A DNA stretch of 37,312 bases from Opitutaceae bacterium (GCA_024711005.1 JANJTQ010000134.1:1-37312); one strand, 5' to 3'. Positions 17,868-26,335 are shown, numbered from the stretch's first letter. Made by a program: numbers and translations. Notes: generated from the letters alone by a model not told the origin.

Positions 17868-18800
17868 ATGACTATTCCAACCACCACCACGGGCCATCCC
17901 ACGACGGTTACGACCGAGGGATGCGCCCCCATTTATCGGACGCTTTCGTGGCGTGCGATTATCGCCGGTACCGTCGCCGGTCTGGCCGTCCATCTTCTGT
18001 TCACGCTGCTCGGGCTGGGCCTGGGTGTCGGTCTGCTCGATCCGATCACCGATGAAAGCCCCGCAGTCAAACTCGGCATCGGCGCGACCCTTGCCTGGTG
18101 TATCAGTGCGTTGATCGCACTCTGGGTCGGCGGCTGGGTCGCCGGTCGCTTTGCCCCCGCCAACCGCGGGTGCGGCGGCTGGTTGCACGGGTTTCTCGTG
18201 TGGAGCCTGGCGACGGTCGCCGTGCTCTACTTTGCGACTTCCACGGTCGGAATGCTCGTGGGAGGAACTGTCAAGGTTCTGGGGCAGGCGGCCAAGCCTG
18301 TCGCCGCCGCGGCCTCCGGCGTGACGGATCTCGCCAAGGAAGCGATCAAGCAGAACTCCGATGCGATCGACAGCTATTTGGATGAGGCCATTCAACTGCG
18401 CGGTGAAAACGGCACCCCGGGTTCGGAGGTGCGGGCCAAGCGTGAGATCGGTTATGCGCTCGCCCAATTGTTTGCGCCCGGCGCGGACGTGAAGGCCCCG
18501 GAAAAACGAACCGCCGTCGTACGCGCGCTCACCGAGGCCGGGGTGAGTGAAGCCGATGCCAACCGCCTGTTGAATGAGTGGACGGCGTCTTACGAACGGA
18601 TGAAGGCCGATCTTCAGGCGGCGAAGGACAAGGCGGAGCAGAAGGCCCGCGAGGCCGGTGAAACCGCATCGAAAGCGGTCTCTCGCGCCGCGGTGTGGAC
18701 CTTCCTGGCTTTCCTGCTCGGCGCGGTGGTTGCCTCATTGGGGGGCAAGTGCGGGGCCGCATGCAGCCGAACCCACGACGACGAGCCGCGTCGTGCTTAA
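17868..18800 (+). CDS. Conserved membrane protein (PhnA-like annotation in some genomes)
   Basis: 310 aa from the ATG at 17868; an in-frame GTG at 17838 is an alternative and neither has a good ribosome site. After a threonine-rich start, three hydrophobic segments appear at about residues 27-50, 64-88 and 104-130 (AIIAGTVAGLAVHLLFTLLG; LGIGATLAWCISALIALWVG), then a long charged, alanine-rich region likely to form helices or coiled coil (about 135-275), and a last membrane helix near 280-300 (VWTFLAFLLGAVVASLGG). No enzymatic motif is seen. Similar proteins in other bacteria are called PhnA-like without functional proof. A terminator follows at once. Confidence 0.7.
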   Translation: MTIPTTTTGHPTTVTTEGCAPIYRTLSWRAIIAGTVAGLAVHLLFTLLGLGLGVGLLDPITDESPAVKLGIGATLAWCISALIALWVGGWVAGRFAPANRGCGGWLHGFLVWSLATVAVLYFATSTVGMLVGGTVKVLGQAAKPVAAAASGVTDLAKEAIKQNSDAIDSYLDEAIQLRGENGTPGSEVRAKREIGYALAQLFAPGADVKAPEKRTAVVRALTEAGVSEADANRLLNEWTASYERMKADLQAAKDKAEQKAREAGETASKAVSRAAVWTFLAFLLGAVVASLGGKCGAACSRTHDDEPRRA

Positions 18801-18829
18801 CTGCATTGCGAACGCGATGTGCAATTGGG

Positions 18830-18858
18830 GCCTGGTCACGCGACCAGGCTCTTTTTTT
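18830..18858 (+). terminator. Intrinsic terminator after the membrane protein gene
   Basis: Perfect 8-bp stem GCCTGGTC / GACCAGGC (18830-18837 and 18842-18849) with loop ACGC, followed by TCTTTTTTT. It is 29 bases past the stop at 18800. Confidence 0.92.
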
Positions 18859-18920
18859 ACGGGCTGCCAGTCGACGCGGAGGCGCGCAACCGTGTTGGCG
18901 GCACCGGGTCTGGGACGATC

Positions 18921-19262
18921 ATGAAATGCTTTTCGCTGATCCTGGGCGCGCGCAACACGCCGGCTGCCGGGCGCAAGTTCTCGCGGGAAGACGACGCCTT
19001 GATCCGCGAGCTCACCGGACGTCATTTCCCCGACGGGTTCACCATCCTCAATGCGGACGGAGGATGGTTCGATCCGGGCCGGAAGGTGTTCGTGGAGGAG
19101 GAGGCCCGACAGATTCTTATCTGCACGTCCGACCGGCAGGCACTGCGTACGTGGTGCAAGGCACTGGCCCGGGCCCTGCGACAAAAGGAACTGCTGGTCG
19201 TGGAACTCGGTGTCGCGCGTACATTTCGCTACCGAGATTTCGTGGCCCCACGCGACGCGTAG
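18921..19262 (+). CDS. Small protein resembling DUF3574
   Basis: 113 aa from the ATG at 18921 (MKCFSLILGARN); the frame extends upstream to 18819 but that part overlaps the terminator. The central HFPDGFTILNADGGWFDPGR resembles the core of DUF3574 proteins, in which a RFPDGxTVLDxxGQW motif is typical, and ARQILICTSD follows with the expected beta-strand character. It lacks the lipoprotein signal many DUF3574 proteins have. Function is unknown. Confidence 0.55.
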   Translation: MKCFSLILGARNTPAAGRKFSREDDALIRELTGRHFPDGFTILNADGGWFDPGRKVFVEEEARQILICTSDRQALRTWCKALARALRQKELLVVELGVARTFRYRDFVAPRDA

Positions 19263-19419
19263 GAGGGTTTTCGATTGGGCGCATCGGGCCCGCGGACGAA
19301 TTACCCGGCGCGCGCGGCCAAGCGGGAACGGGCCGGGCGCACGGGGGTCGCACGGACCTCACGTCATCATCTTTTCGAAGGAGATGATTCCTCCCCACCA
19401 ACGCTAAAATCCAAATCTC

Positions 19420-19911
19420 ATGTCCACCGAATCCCTGAAACAACTTCTGGTCGAAGAACTCAAAGATATTTACGACGCGGAAAAACAACTCGTGAAGGCC
19501 CTGCCCAAAATGGCCAAGGCCGCTTTCGACGAAGAACTGAAGGCCGATCTCACGGCGCATTTCGAAGAAACCAAGGAGCATGTCACTCGACTGGAACGGG
19601 TCTTCAAACTCCTCGACGAACCCGCCAAGACCAAGTCCTGTCCGGCGATGCGAGGCCTGATCGAAGAAGGCTCCGAGGCTCTTGAGGAGAAGGACGTATC
19701 CGCCGTGCGAGACGCCCAGATCATCGGCTCCGCCCAACGAATCGAACATTACGAGATGGCCGCCTACGGCACCGTCCGGACGCTGGCGGAGACGCTCGGA
19801 GAGGACGAGGTTGCTGAAATCCTCCAGATGACCCTCGACGAGGAAGGCGAAGCCGACAAAAAGCTCACCATGGCCGCCGCCACCGTGAACGAGGCGGCGC
19901 TCACCGAGTAG
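19420..19911 (+). CDS. DUF892 (YciE-type) ferritin-like protein, first paralogue
   Basis: 163 aa. Four-helix ferritin-like protein of the DUF892/YciE family: LLVEELKDIYDAEKQLVKAL at the start, HFEETKEHVTRLE and QRIEHYEMAAYGTVRTLAE supply the Glu and His residues expected to bind two metals. Family members are induced by stress and starvation in enterobacteria, and a role in oxidative or osmotic stress is likely but unproven. The gene is followed after 25 bp by the isochorismatase-like gene. A second paralogue lies at 24309. Confidence 0.92.
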   Translation: MSTESLKQLLVEELKDIYDAEKQLVKALPKMAKAAFDEELKADLTAHFEETKEHVTRLERVFKLLDEPAKTKSCPAMRGLIEEGSEALEEKDVSAVRDAQIIGSAQRIEHYEMAAYGTVRTLAETLGEDEVAEILQMTLDEEGEADKKLTMAAATVNEAALTE

Positions 19912-19936
19912 AAAAATACAGCGACCAACGCGCGTC

Positions 19937-20419
19937 ATGAAGAAGAAGACCGGCCGGGCGCAGGCGGCACTCGTTGTCGTCGACGTGCAGCAGGCCTTTT
20001 CGGTTCCGACGAAAATCGTGGAGGGAATCCGGCGTTATTCACGTCGCTTTCGGCAACGAATCTTCACGCAATTCGTCAACCCGCCCGGTTCGCTTTTCCG
20101 CAAGAAACTCGGCCAAGGCTCGTGTGCTCCCGGTTCGGGCGACCTGCGTTTGATCGTGCGGCCCGACCCGGGTGACATGGTCATTCGCAAGGCGGGCTAT
20201 GGACTCAAGGCGCGCGATATCCGACGAATCAAAAATGCCGGCGTGACCCGGGCGATCGTATGCGGAGTCGATACGGACGCCTGTGTGCTCGGGGTCATGT
20301 TTTCGTTGTTTGACGCCGGCATTGTCTGCCACGTGAAAGAAGACCTGTGCTGGAGTTCCACGGGGCTGCATGAAGCCGGGCTGAAGATCATTCGCGAACA
20401 GTTTCCGACCCCTCGTTAG
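19937..20419 (+). CDS. Isochorismatase-like cysteine hydrolase
   Basis: 160 aa, slightly short for the family (usually 180-210). The triad of the isochorismatase-like hydrolase fold is visible: Asp16 in LVVVDVQQAF, Lys85 in MVIRKAGYG and Cys116 in GVDTDACVLG. The usual cis-peptide region is present (CGVDTDACV). Relatives hydrolyse nicotinamide, N-carbamoyl compounds or isochorismate; the substrate here cannot be assigned. It is 25 bp after the DUF892 gene and 90 bp before the PKS operon. Confidence 0.85.
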   Translation: MKKKTGRAQAALVVVDVQQAFSVPTKIVEGIRRYSRRFRQRIFTQFVNPPGSLFRKKLGQGSCAPGSGDLRLIVRPDPGDMVIRKAGYGLKARDIRRIKNAGVTRAIVCGVDTDACVLGVMFSLFDAGIVCHVKEDLCWSSTGLHEAGLKIIREQFPTPR

Positions 20420-20509
20420 GTATCACCCGGTTCAACGTCGATGAAGGTCGCGGCGCGAGCGGCGATTTCACGGCTGTTTCTTTCCCTCACATTTACTTCC
20501 CGAAAAATC

Positions 20510-21418
20510 ATGCATGACGTCATCATCATCGGGGGCGGGCCGGCTGGCCTGAGTGCGGCGCTTTTGTTGGCGCGCTGCCGTCGCACGGTGTTTATTTTCG
20601 ATTCGGACAAACCGCGAAACGGCGTCTCGCGCGGACTGCACAGCTACCTTACGCGGGATGGCGTGGGCCCCCGCGAGTTGCGAGATCTGGGCCGGGCGGA
20701 TCTTGCCCGCTATCCTTGTGTGACGATTCACACGGATACGGTGGTTGACGCCATCAAGGCTCCGGCAGGCTTTGAGGTCGTCGCTCAGAGCGGTCGCCGC
20801 GAGCGTTCACGCTTGCTGCTGCTGGCTACGGGACGAACGGACCCGGTTCCGGACCGTCCCGGATTTCACGAATACTATGGGCGCGGGGTGTATCATTGTC
20901 CGTACTGCGATGGCTGGGAGCACCGAGGACAGGCCCTGGTGGTGATTGGAAACGGAGCGAGCGCCTTCGGTCTTGCGCGCGAGCTGCTCACCTGGAGCGA
21001 TCAGGTCGCGGTGTGCTGCGAAGGCCCTCCGGAGTGGCCAGGCGGGGTGACCCGCGCGGCCGAGTTGGGCATTCGTGTAGTCACGAGTCGCGTAAGGAGG
21101 ATCGAGGGGACGCTTGCGACGGGAATGAGCGGGATTTGTTTCGAGACCGACGAAACGCTCGCATGTGGGGCGATCTTTTTCGACCGAGAGGGCGAGCAAC
21201 GCTCCGCCTTGCCCGAAAGGTTGGGCTGCCGCTTCAATGAAGGAAATTCGGTATTATGCGAGGGAAGCGCCGTGACCGATGTTCCCGGGCTGTACGTCGC
21301 CGGCAACGTGCGCGGCGGGCTTCACCTTGCGATCACCGCGGCCGCGGAAGGTGTGGAGGCCGCCGTCGCGATGAATGCGATGCTGTTGGATCGCGCCTAT
21401 CCCCCGACTTCTCCATGA
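20510..21418 (+). CDS. Thioredoxin-reductase-like NAD(P)/FAD-dependent oxidoreductase
   Basis: 302 aa from the ATG at 20510 (MHDVIIIGGGPAGLSAALLL); an in-frame ATG at 20441 would add 23 residues without family support. The FAD motif is GGGPAGLSAA, the redox pair is CPYC (in GVYHCPYCDGWE), and the second Rossmann motif is VIGNGASAFGLA, slightly divergent from GxGxxA. Overall it belongs to the thioredoxin-reductase-like flavoproteins rather than to classical TrxB. Its stop overlaps the methyltransferase start by 4 bp (ATGA at 21415-21418), so it is translationally coupled to the biosynthetic genes. Confidence 0.88.
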   Translation: MHDVIIIGGGPAGLSAALLLARCRRTVFIFDSDKPRNGVSRGLHSYLTRDGVGPRELRDLGRADLARYPCVTIHTDTVVDAIKAPAGFEVVAQSGRRERSRLLLLATGRTDPVPDRPGFHEYYGRGVYHCPYCDGWEHRGQALVVIGNGASAFGLARELLTWSDQVAVCCEGPPEWPGGVTRAAELGIRVVTSRVRRIEGTLATGMSGICFETDETLACGAIFFDREGEQRSALPERLGCRFNEGNSVLCEGSAVTDVPGLYVAGNVRGGLHLAITAAAEGVEAAVAMNAMLLDRAYPPTSP

Positions 21419-22071
21419 ATGCGACCCGTCTCGTGCGGCCCGAGATTCTTGACAGCCTGCCGGACGACGAACCGGCCGCACAACGCTCGCGGCGTGATCT
21501 ACAGGTGATCAATCGCCTGCTCGGGAGCGAACGTTGGTTCCGTCGTACGCTGGCGGAACGAGTCCGGCCGGGCGGACGGCTGCTGGAAATCGGCGCAGGC
21601 GACGGCATCTTGGGACGGAGACTGATGAAAGCGGGCCTGGGGACCGTGGCGGGTCTCGATCTGGTGGGACGTCCGCGATTCTGGCCGGAGTGGGCGCCCT
21701 GGTTTCAGACCTCGGTGTTTCATTTCGATGCGTGGTCGGACCATCCCGTGGTGATCGGAAATCTGGTTTTTCATCATTTTCGGGACGAAGAACTCGCGAG
21801 GCTAGGGGGGCAGTTGAACCTGCATGCGCGCCTGATTGTCGCCAACGAGCCCTTGCGAACCCCTCGGGCGGCGCGGCTTTTTTCCGCGCTCTGTCCGCTG
21901 ATTCGGGCTGATTCGGTGACGCGTCACGATGGGAAGGTAAGCATCGCTGCGGGATTCAGAGACGATGAGCTCGCCGTTTTGTTGGGGCTCGATGCGAAAA
22001 TCTGGACGTGGCGTGTAGAGAAAACCGTGCTGGGCGCCGCCTGCAGACTCATAGCGGAAAGGCGTTCATGA
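21415..22071 (+). CDS. Class I SAM-dependent methyltransferase
   Basis: 218 aa from the ATG at 21415. The SAM-binding motif I is LLEIGAGDGILGRRL; a motif resembling post I is VAGLDLVG, and VIGNLVFHHFRDEELARLGG is in the position of motifs II/III. It overlaps both neighbours by ATGA. In three-gene cassettes with type III PKS and a flavoprotein, such enzymes O- or C-methylate the PKS product, which is the likely role here. Confidence 0.88.
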   Translation: MNATRLVRPEILDSLPDDEPAAQRSRRDLQVINRLLGSERWFRRTLAERVRPGGRLLEIGAGDGILGRRLMKAGLGTVAGLDLVGRPRFWPEWAPWFQTSVFHFDAWSDHPVVIGNLVFHHFRDEELARLGGQLNLHARLIVANEPLRTPRAARLFSALCPLIRADSVTRHDGKVSIAAGFRDDELAVLLGLDAKIWTWRVEKTVLGAACRLIAERRS

Positions 22072-23099
22072 CCGCGGGATCCAGGCCGGTTGAAATTATC
22101 GGAGGCGGGCTGGCCGGACTCGCCCTCGGCATCGGGCTGCGGCGAGCGGGCGTGCCGGTTACGGTGTTCGAGGCGGGAGATTATCCGCGGCATCGTGTTT
22201 GCGGGGAGTTCATCGCCGGGTTGCCGGACGAGGTGTCGAGGAAACTGGGGATCGAAGATGTATTCGAGGGATCAATACTAAATACGAAGGTGTGTTGGTT
22301 TTTGAAAGACCGGAGGATCGGCGACATGCGGTTGCCTCGGGCGGCGATCGGGATCAGCCGTTTTATGCTCGATGCGCGCCTGGCAAGACTGTTTGTCGGG
22401 CGAGGAGGCAGGCTGGTAACGCGTCGGCGGATGGCATCCGACGTTCATGGGCCGGGCCGGGTGCTGACCGCCGGCCGGCGACGGTATGCCGACTCGCCGT
22501 GGGTCGGACTCAAGGCGCATGTGCGCAATCTGTCTCTCGGGGCCGACCTGGAGTTGCACCTGGGAACGGGCGCCTATGTGGGGTTGTCGCGAGTCGAAGA
22601 AGGTTGGATCAACCTGTGTGGTCTTTTTCGACGGCGGAGCGGACTGCGGGGTGATTCGCCGGAGGGGCTGGCAAGAACGCTGCGAAGCAGCGGATTATTC
22701 GCATTGGCGGAACGGGTGGGCGGTGTCGAGTTACGGCGGGGTTCGGCATGCGCGGTGGCGGGCTTTGTCTTCGACCGGAGGGTCGGACAACGCGGCGCGG
22801 TGGCGCTGGGTGACAGCTGCGCCGTGGTTCCGCCGTTCACCGGAAACGGCATGGCGATGGCGTTGACCGGAGCGGCGCTCTCGCTCGATCCGCTGCTCGA
22901 CTGGGCGCGTTATCGGGCGTCTTGGGAGGATGCTTCCGCAACGATTCAGGAAGGGCTCCAACACGAGTTCCGCGTGCGGTTGAGAGGGGCGGCACTGTTG
23001 CATCCGATGCTGCTCGATCCGGCGGGGCAGTCTTGTCTGGGCGCGCTCGCACGCACCGGCCTGCTCCCCCTTCGTCCGCTTTATCATTTGTTGCACTGA
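22068..23099 (+). CDS. FAD-dependent oxidoreductase, geranylgeranyl-reductase/hydroxylase type
   Basis: 343 aa from the ATG at 22068, overlapping the methyltransferase stop by 4 bp. The N-terminal FAD motif IIGGGLAGLALGIGLRRAGV is followed by VFEAGDYPRHRVCGEFIAG, the RxCGE feature of geranylgeranyl-reductase and related flavoprotein monooxygenases. GAVALGDSCAVVPPFTGNGM is the second FAD contact. In type III PKS gene sets such flavoproteins oxidise the resorcinol or pyrone product, so a tailoring hydroxylation or oxidation is likely. Confidence 0.88.
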   Translation: MTAGSRPVEIIGGGLAGLALGIGLRRAGVPVTVFEAGDYPRHRVCGEFIAGLPDEVSRKLGIEDVFEGSILNTKVCWFLKDRRIGDMRLPRAAIGISRFMLDARLARLFVGRGGRLVTRRRMASDVHGPGRVLTAGRRRYADSPWVGLKAHVRNLSLGADLELHLGTGAYVGLSRVEEGWINLCGLFRRRSGLRGDSPEGLARTLRSSGLFALAERVGGVELRRGSACAVAGFVFDRRVGQRGAVALGDSCAVVPPFTGNGMAMALTGAALSLDPLLDWARYRASWEDASATIQEGLQHEFRVRLRGAALLHPMLLDPAGQSCLGALARTGLLPLRPLYHLLH

Positions 23100-23108
23100 A
23101 TCCGGCTT

Positions 23109-24155
23109 ATGTTTTTGCACGCGCTCTCCACCGCCGTTCCGGAACGCTCGCTTACACAGCGGGAGTGCTGGGATATTCTTCGCGAGTCGGATGTGCGCGC
23201 ACGTTTGAACCGACGATCGGTGCTGACGATGCAAGCAATCTTGCGGGGTGACAGCGGTATTGACCGAAGGCATTTCGCAACGCCCGCGGTGGAGAATGTC
23301 TGGAAACGTACGCCGGACGAACTCAACGAGGCGTTTCGAGAAGCGGCGCCGAAGCTGGCGGGCCGGGCGTTGGAGTCGGCGCTCGCGCTCGCGAAACTGG
23401 TGCCGGAGGAGATCGATGCACTGCTTGTTTGTACCTGCACCGGCTATCTGTGTCCCGGGCTCACGAGCTATATTGCGGAGCGGATGGGACTGCGTGCGAA
23501 CGCCTGGCTGCAGGACTTGGTGGGCTCGGGTTGCGGTGCGGCGATCCCGCTGATGCGCGCGGGGAGCGCGGTCCTGGCGGCGCAGCCCGAAGCGGTGGTG
23601 GCCTGCGTCGCCGTGGAGGTGTGTTCGGCGGCGTTCTACCTGGATGACGATCCGGGCGTGTTGGTGAGTGCGTGTTTATTTGGCGACGGGGCCGCCGCAA
23701 CGATTTGGCGGGCGACGCCCGGTCCGACGGGAATTCGCTGCGGTGGGTTCAACACGCTGCACCAACCGGCTTATCGGGATTTTATCCGTTTCGAAATGCG
23801 CGAGGGGCGACTGCGAAATCTATTGCGTGCCGAGGTTCCCGCCGTGGCCGCCGCGGCCGTGAGGCATTTACTCGACGAAGAAATCGCGCGGGCAGACGAG
23901 CGTCCGGTCGCCCGTCTGATCGCGCACACGGGAGGACGGGATGTGCTTGATGCGATCGAAAATGCGTGTCCGGGATATCGGCTTGATGTCAGTCGGAATG
24001 TGCTGCGTGGCTTTGGCAACATGAGCAGTCCTTCGGTATTGTTTGCGTTGGAAGGGGCGCTCGACGAAGGACCTCCGCCGGATGAGAGCGGGGACTGGAT
24101 GCTGGTGAGTTTTGGCGCCGGATTCGGCGCGCACGCCTGCAGGATTTTAACGTAA
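23109..24155 (+). CDS. Type III polyketide synthase (chalcone/stilbene synthase family)
   Basis: 348 aa. The thiolase fold is full length for bacterial type III PKS. Catalytic residues by motif: Cys142 in LVGSGCGAAIPLM, His273 in IAHTGGRDVLD and Asn304 in RGFGNMSSPSVLF. It would extend an acyl-CoA starter with malonyl-CoA and cyclise to a resorcinol, pyrone or similar ring. It begins 9 bp after the flavoprotein stop, making it the last gene of the operon that starts with the thioredoxin-reductase-like gene. The starter is unknown; fatty acyl starters are usual for such cassettes. Confidence 0.92.
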   Translation: MFLHALSTAVPERSLTQRECWDILRESDVRARLNRRSVLTMQAILRGDSGIDRRHFATPAVENVWKRTPDELNEAFREAAPKLAGRALESALALAKLVPEEIDALLVCTCTGYLCPGLTSYIAERMGLRANAWLQDLVGSGCGAAIPLMRAGSAVLAAQPEAVVACVAVEVCSAAFYLDDDPGVLVSACLFGDGAAATIWRATPGPTGIRCGGFNTLHQPAYRDFIRFEMREGRLRNLLRAEVPAVAAAAVRHLLDEEIARADERPVARLIAHTGGRDVLDAIENACPGYRLDVSRNVLRGFGNMSSPSVLFALEGALDEGPPPDESGDWMLVSFGAGFGAHACRILT

Positions 24156-24308
24156 AATTTTCTGCGTTTTCCGGTCGGGGGCTTCTCCCATGCAAGCGGA
24201 CGGGAAACATGGGGAGGTTGTGCGGGACGTCGCCCGATTACCGAAGCCGTTTCCTCATGATACCCTGCGATGTTCGTTTATCATCAACCCTCATCGTAGT
24301 CTTACTTC

Positions 24309-24812
24309 ATGTCCAAACTCACGACACCTCGCGATCTCCTGGTGCAGGAAATCAAGGATCTTTACAGTGCCGAAACCCAACTGATCAAAGCGCTTCCGCG
24401 GATGGCAAAAGCCGCCGGTCACGCAGATCTGAAAAATGCGTTCACACAGCACCTCGAAGAAACCAAAAGGCATGTGGCGCGTATCGAAGAAATCATGACC
24501 AGACTTGACGAGACGCCCCGCGGTAAAAAATGCAAGGCGATGGAAGGGTTGCTCGAAGAGGCTCGTGAAGTCGTCGAAGGTACTGCGCCTCCGGAGATCA
24601 AAGACCTCGCGCTCATTGCCGCCGCGCAAAAGGTGGAGCATTACGAAATCGCCGGTTACGGCTGTGCTCGCACGTTGGCCGACCTGATCGGCGAGAGTGA
24701 ACTCGCCGACACGCTTCAAGAAACCCTCGATGAAGAGGGGACCACCGACAAGCTGCTCACTGAAGTCGCGATGGGCATCAATGTTGAAGTAGGCGTGACT
24801 GCGGGGGATTAA
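24309..24812 (+). CDS. DUF892 (YciE-type) ferritin-like protein, second paralogue
   Basis: 167 aa, clearly paralogous to the protein at 19420: LLVQEIKDLYSAETQLIKAL, HLEETKRHVARIE and QKVEHYEIAGYGCARTLAD align with it. The metal-ligand pattern is retained. It lies 153 bp after the PKS stop and so may have its own promoter. With the copy at 19420 it brackets the isochorismatase and PKS genes. Confidence 0.92.
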   Translation: MSKLTTPRDLLVQEIKDLYSAETQLIKALPRMAKAAGHADLKNAFTQHLEETKRHVARIEEIMTRLDETPRGKKCKAMEGLLEEAREVVEGTAPPEIKDLALIAAAQKVEHYEIAGYGCARTLADLIGESELADTLQETLDEEGTTDKLLTEVAMGINVEVGVTAGD

Positions 24813-24869
24813 AAAAGCGAACAGTGAACCGCCCAAAACTGAGGCGACTCATAAATCAATCGATGTGAT

Positions 24870-24893
24870 AAATCCGTAAAAAACCACGGATTT
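24870..24893. terminator. Possible weak terminator hairpin
   Basis: AAATCCGT (24870-24877) pairs with ACGGATTT (24886-24893) around an A-rich loop, 57 bases after the DUF892 stop. Only TTCG follows, so termination would be weak. Confidence 0.4.
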
Positions 24894-24968
24894 TCGCAAA
24901 GCCATTGCTCAAAAATATCCGACTGCTGAAACTTCGCTTTTCGAGTCCATTACCCCCTTGGCGCTCAC

Positions 24969-25418
24969 ATGCACGCATCCACCATCTTAATCGCAGAAGA
25001 CGAGGAGATCGACGTGATCCTTCTTAACCGGGCCTTTCGGGCGGCGGGCGTCGAGAATCCGATTCAAGTGGTGCATGATGGCTAGGAGGCGCTCGATTAT
25101 TTGAATGCTCTTCAGGATCCACTGTCCGTTGCGCCTTTTCCGGTTTTGTTTTTGCTCGATATCAACATGCCTCGTTGCAACGGACTGGAAGTGTTGGAGC
25201 GCCTCCGTGGCACGTCTCTTCACGGGGTGATTCCGATCGTGGTCTTTTCGTCATCCAATCATCCGCGGGATGTCGAGAATGCCTACCGCTTGGGGGCCAA
25301 TGCTTATCTGGTCAAACCAACCTCCACGACGCAGCGCAACGAGATGATTCGCACCATTCGCGCTTTCTGGCTTCAGCTGAACCAAGTGCCGCCCGCCAGT
25401 TTGGCCGGGCGGATTTAA
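24969..25418 (+). pseudogene. Rcp1-type single-domain response regulator interrupted by an in-frame amber codon
   Basis: 150 codons from the ATG at 24969. The product would start MHASTILIAEDEEIDVILL and is a receiver domain of the Rcp1 type: acidic pair in AEDEE, phospho-acceptor Asp64 in FLLDINMPRCNG, VVFSSS with the switch serine, and AYLVKPTS with the conserved lysine. Codon 39 is TAG (25083-25085) in VVHDG-stop-EALDYL, where the family usually has Gln, Glu, Ala or Arg; CAG to TAG is one base change. The frame is otherwise open and conserved on both sides. TAG is a normal stop for other genes here, such as Ku and DUF892, so recoding is unlikely; a recent nonsense mutation or a sequencing error fits best. 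Confidence 0.85.
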
Positions 25419-25605
25419 TCCTTCACATTCGAGGGATTTGCGAGGCGTCGACGCCGTAGAGTCGATTTGGAATCTTCACCCAAAAGATGCCCTTGGTGAA
25501 GGGCACGGTTTCGTTGGGAAAATTCACCACCGGCCTGTGCCCGGCAGGATGCGCCCGCCCGCACCCCATGGAGAAACCGATCCATCGGGCGTACGTTGCG
25601 GCACT

Positions 25606-26241
25606 ATGAAAAATCATAACTCCCGTCGTATTCCCATCGCCTTGGTCGGATGTCTCGTCACCGCCCTGGCACTTCCGTTGTCCGCCGAAACACAGCCGGC
25701 CTCGGTTGATCGCGGTCATAACAGGCCCAACACTTCGCCGCGCGCTTATGAGCCCGGCAGGCCCGTCGACCGCGACAACGGGACGCTCAGATCCGCGAAT
25801 GCCCGCGCCGAGTTCACGCGTGGCGATCTCCGGCTCGTCAAAAAGACGGCCGCGACCTCCGCCTACGAAACCGTGCTCTCCCGTCAGGCTACGACGCGTG
25901 CCTCCAATGCCGACGTGCGCGCCTACGCCGATGCGATTGTCCGTGATCACGAGGCCATGGATCGCGATCTCGCGGCATTCACGTCCGGTCGCGGCGTGAT
26001 GCCGCCGGCCACCGAGAAGTATCGTGATGAGTTGGACGACCTCGCCCAAAAAACCGGCACCGATTATGACGAGGCCTATCTGGATGACATGATCGATTCG
26101 CACGAAAGCGGGATCCGCATCCTCGAAAAAGCGGCCGAGTCCGACAACACCGAGCTCGCCGCCTTTGCGGTTCAGCATCTGCCCACGATGCGTGATCATC
26201 TGGCCCGCGCCAAACAACTGGACGAAGTCGTCGATGATTAA
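25606..26241 (+). CDS. DUF4142 ferritin-like protein, exported
   Basis: 211 aa from the ATG at 25606. A signal peptide is likely (IALVGCLVTALALPLSAE). The mature region from about residue 65 is the DUF4142 helical domain: FTRGDLRLVKKTAATSAYET, ADVRAYADAIVRDHEAMDRD and DDMIDSHESGIRILEKAAES, with His and Glu in repeated positions. DUF4142 proteins are periplasmic and of unknown function, common in stress-associated loci. A strong terminator follows. Confidence 0.88.
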   Translation: MKNHNSRRIPIALVGCLVTALALPLSAETQPASVDRGHNRPNTSPRAYEPGRPVDRDNGTLRSANARAEFTRGDLRLVKKTAATSAYETVLSRQATTRASNADVRAYADAIVRDHEAMDRDLAAFTSGRGVMPPATEKYRDELDDLAQKTGTDYDEAYLDDMIDSHESGIRILEKAAESDNTELAAFAVQHLPTMRDHLARAKQLDEVVDD

Positions 26242-26278
26242 GTCTTAAAAAGCGTCTGCAAACAGGTCGCTCTCTCAA

Positions 26279-26306
26279 TGCCCCGGATTTTTCGGGGCAT
26301 TTTTTT
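26279..26306 (+). terminator. Intrinsic terminator after the DUF4142 gene
   Basis: Perfect 7-bp stem TGCCCCG / CGGGGCA (26279-26285 and 26293-26299) followed by TTTTTTT, 38 bases past the DUF4142 stop. Confidence 0.92.
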
Positions 26307-26335
26307 CGACCCTACACCCATCAACTTTCTCTCCC

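Noticed and set aside
25083-25085. Amber codon as a genetic-code recoding or readthrough site
   Set aside because: Ku, DUF892, isochorismatase-like, DUF72 and the histidine kinase genes here all end in TAG at the expected family length, so TAG acts as a normal stop.
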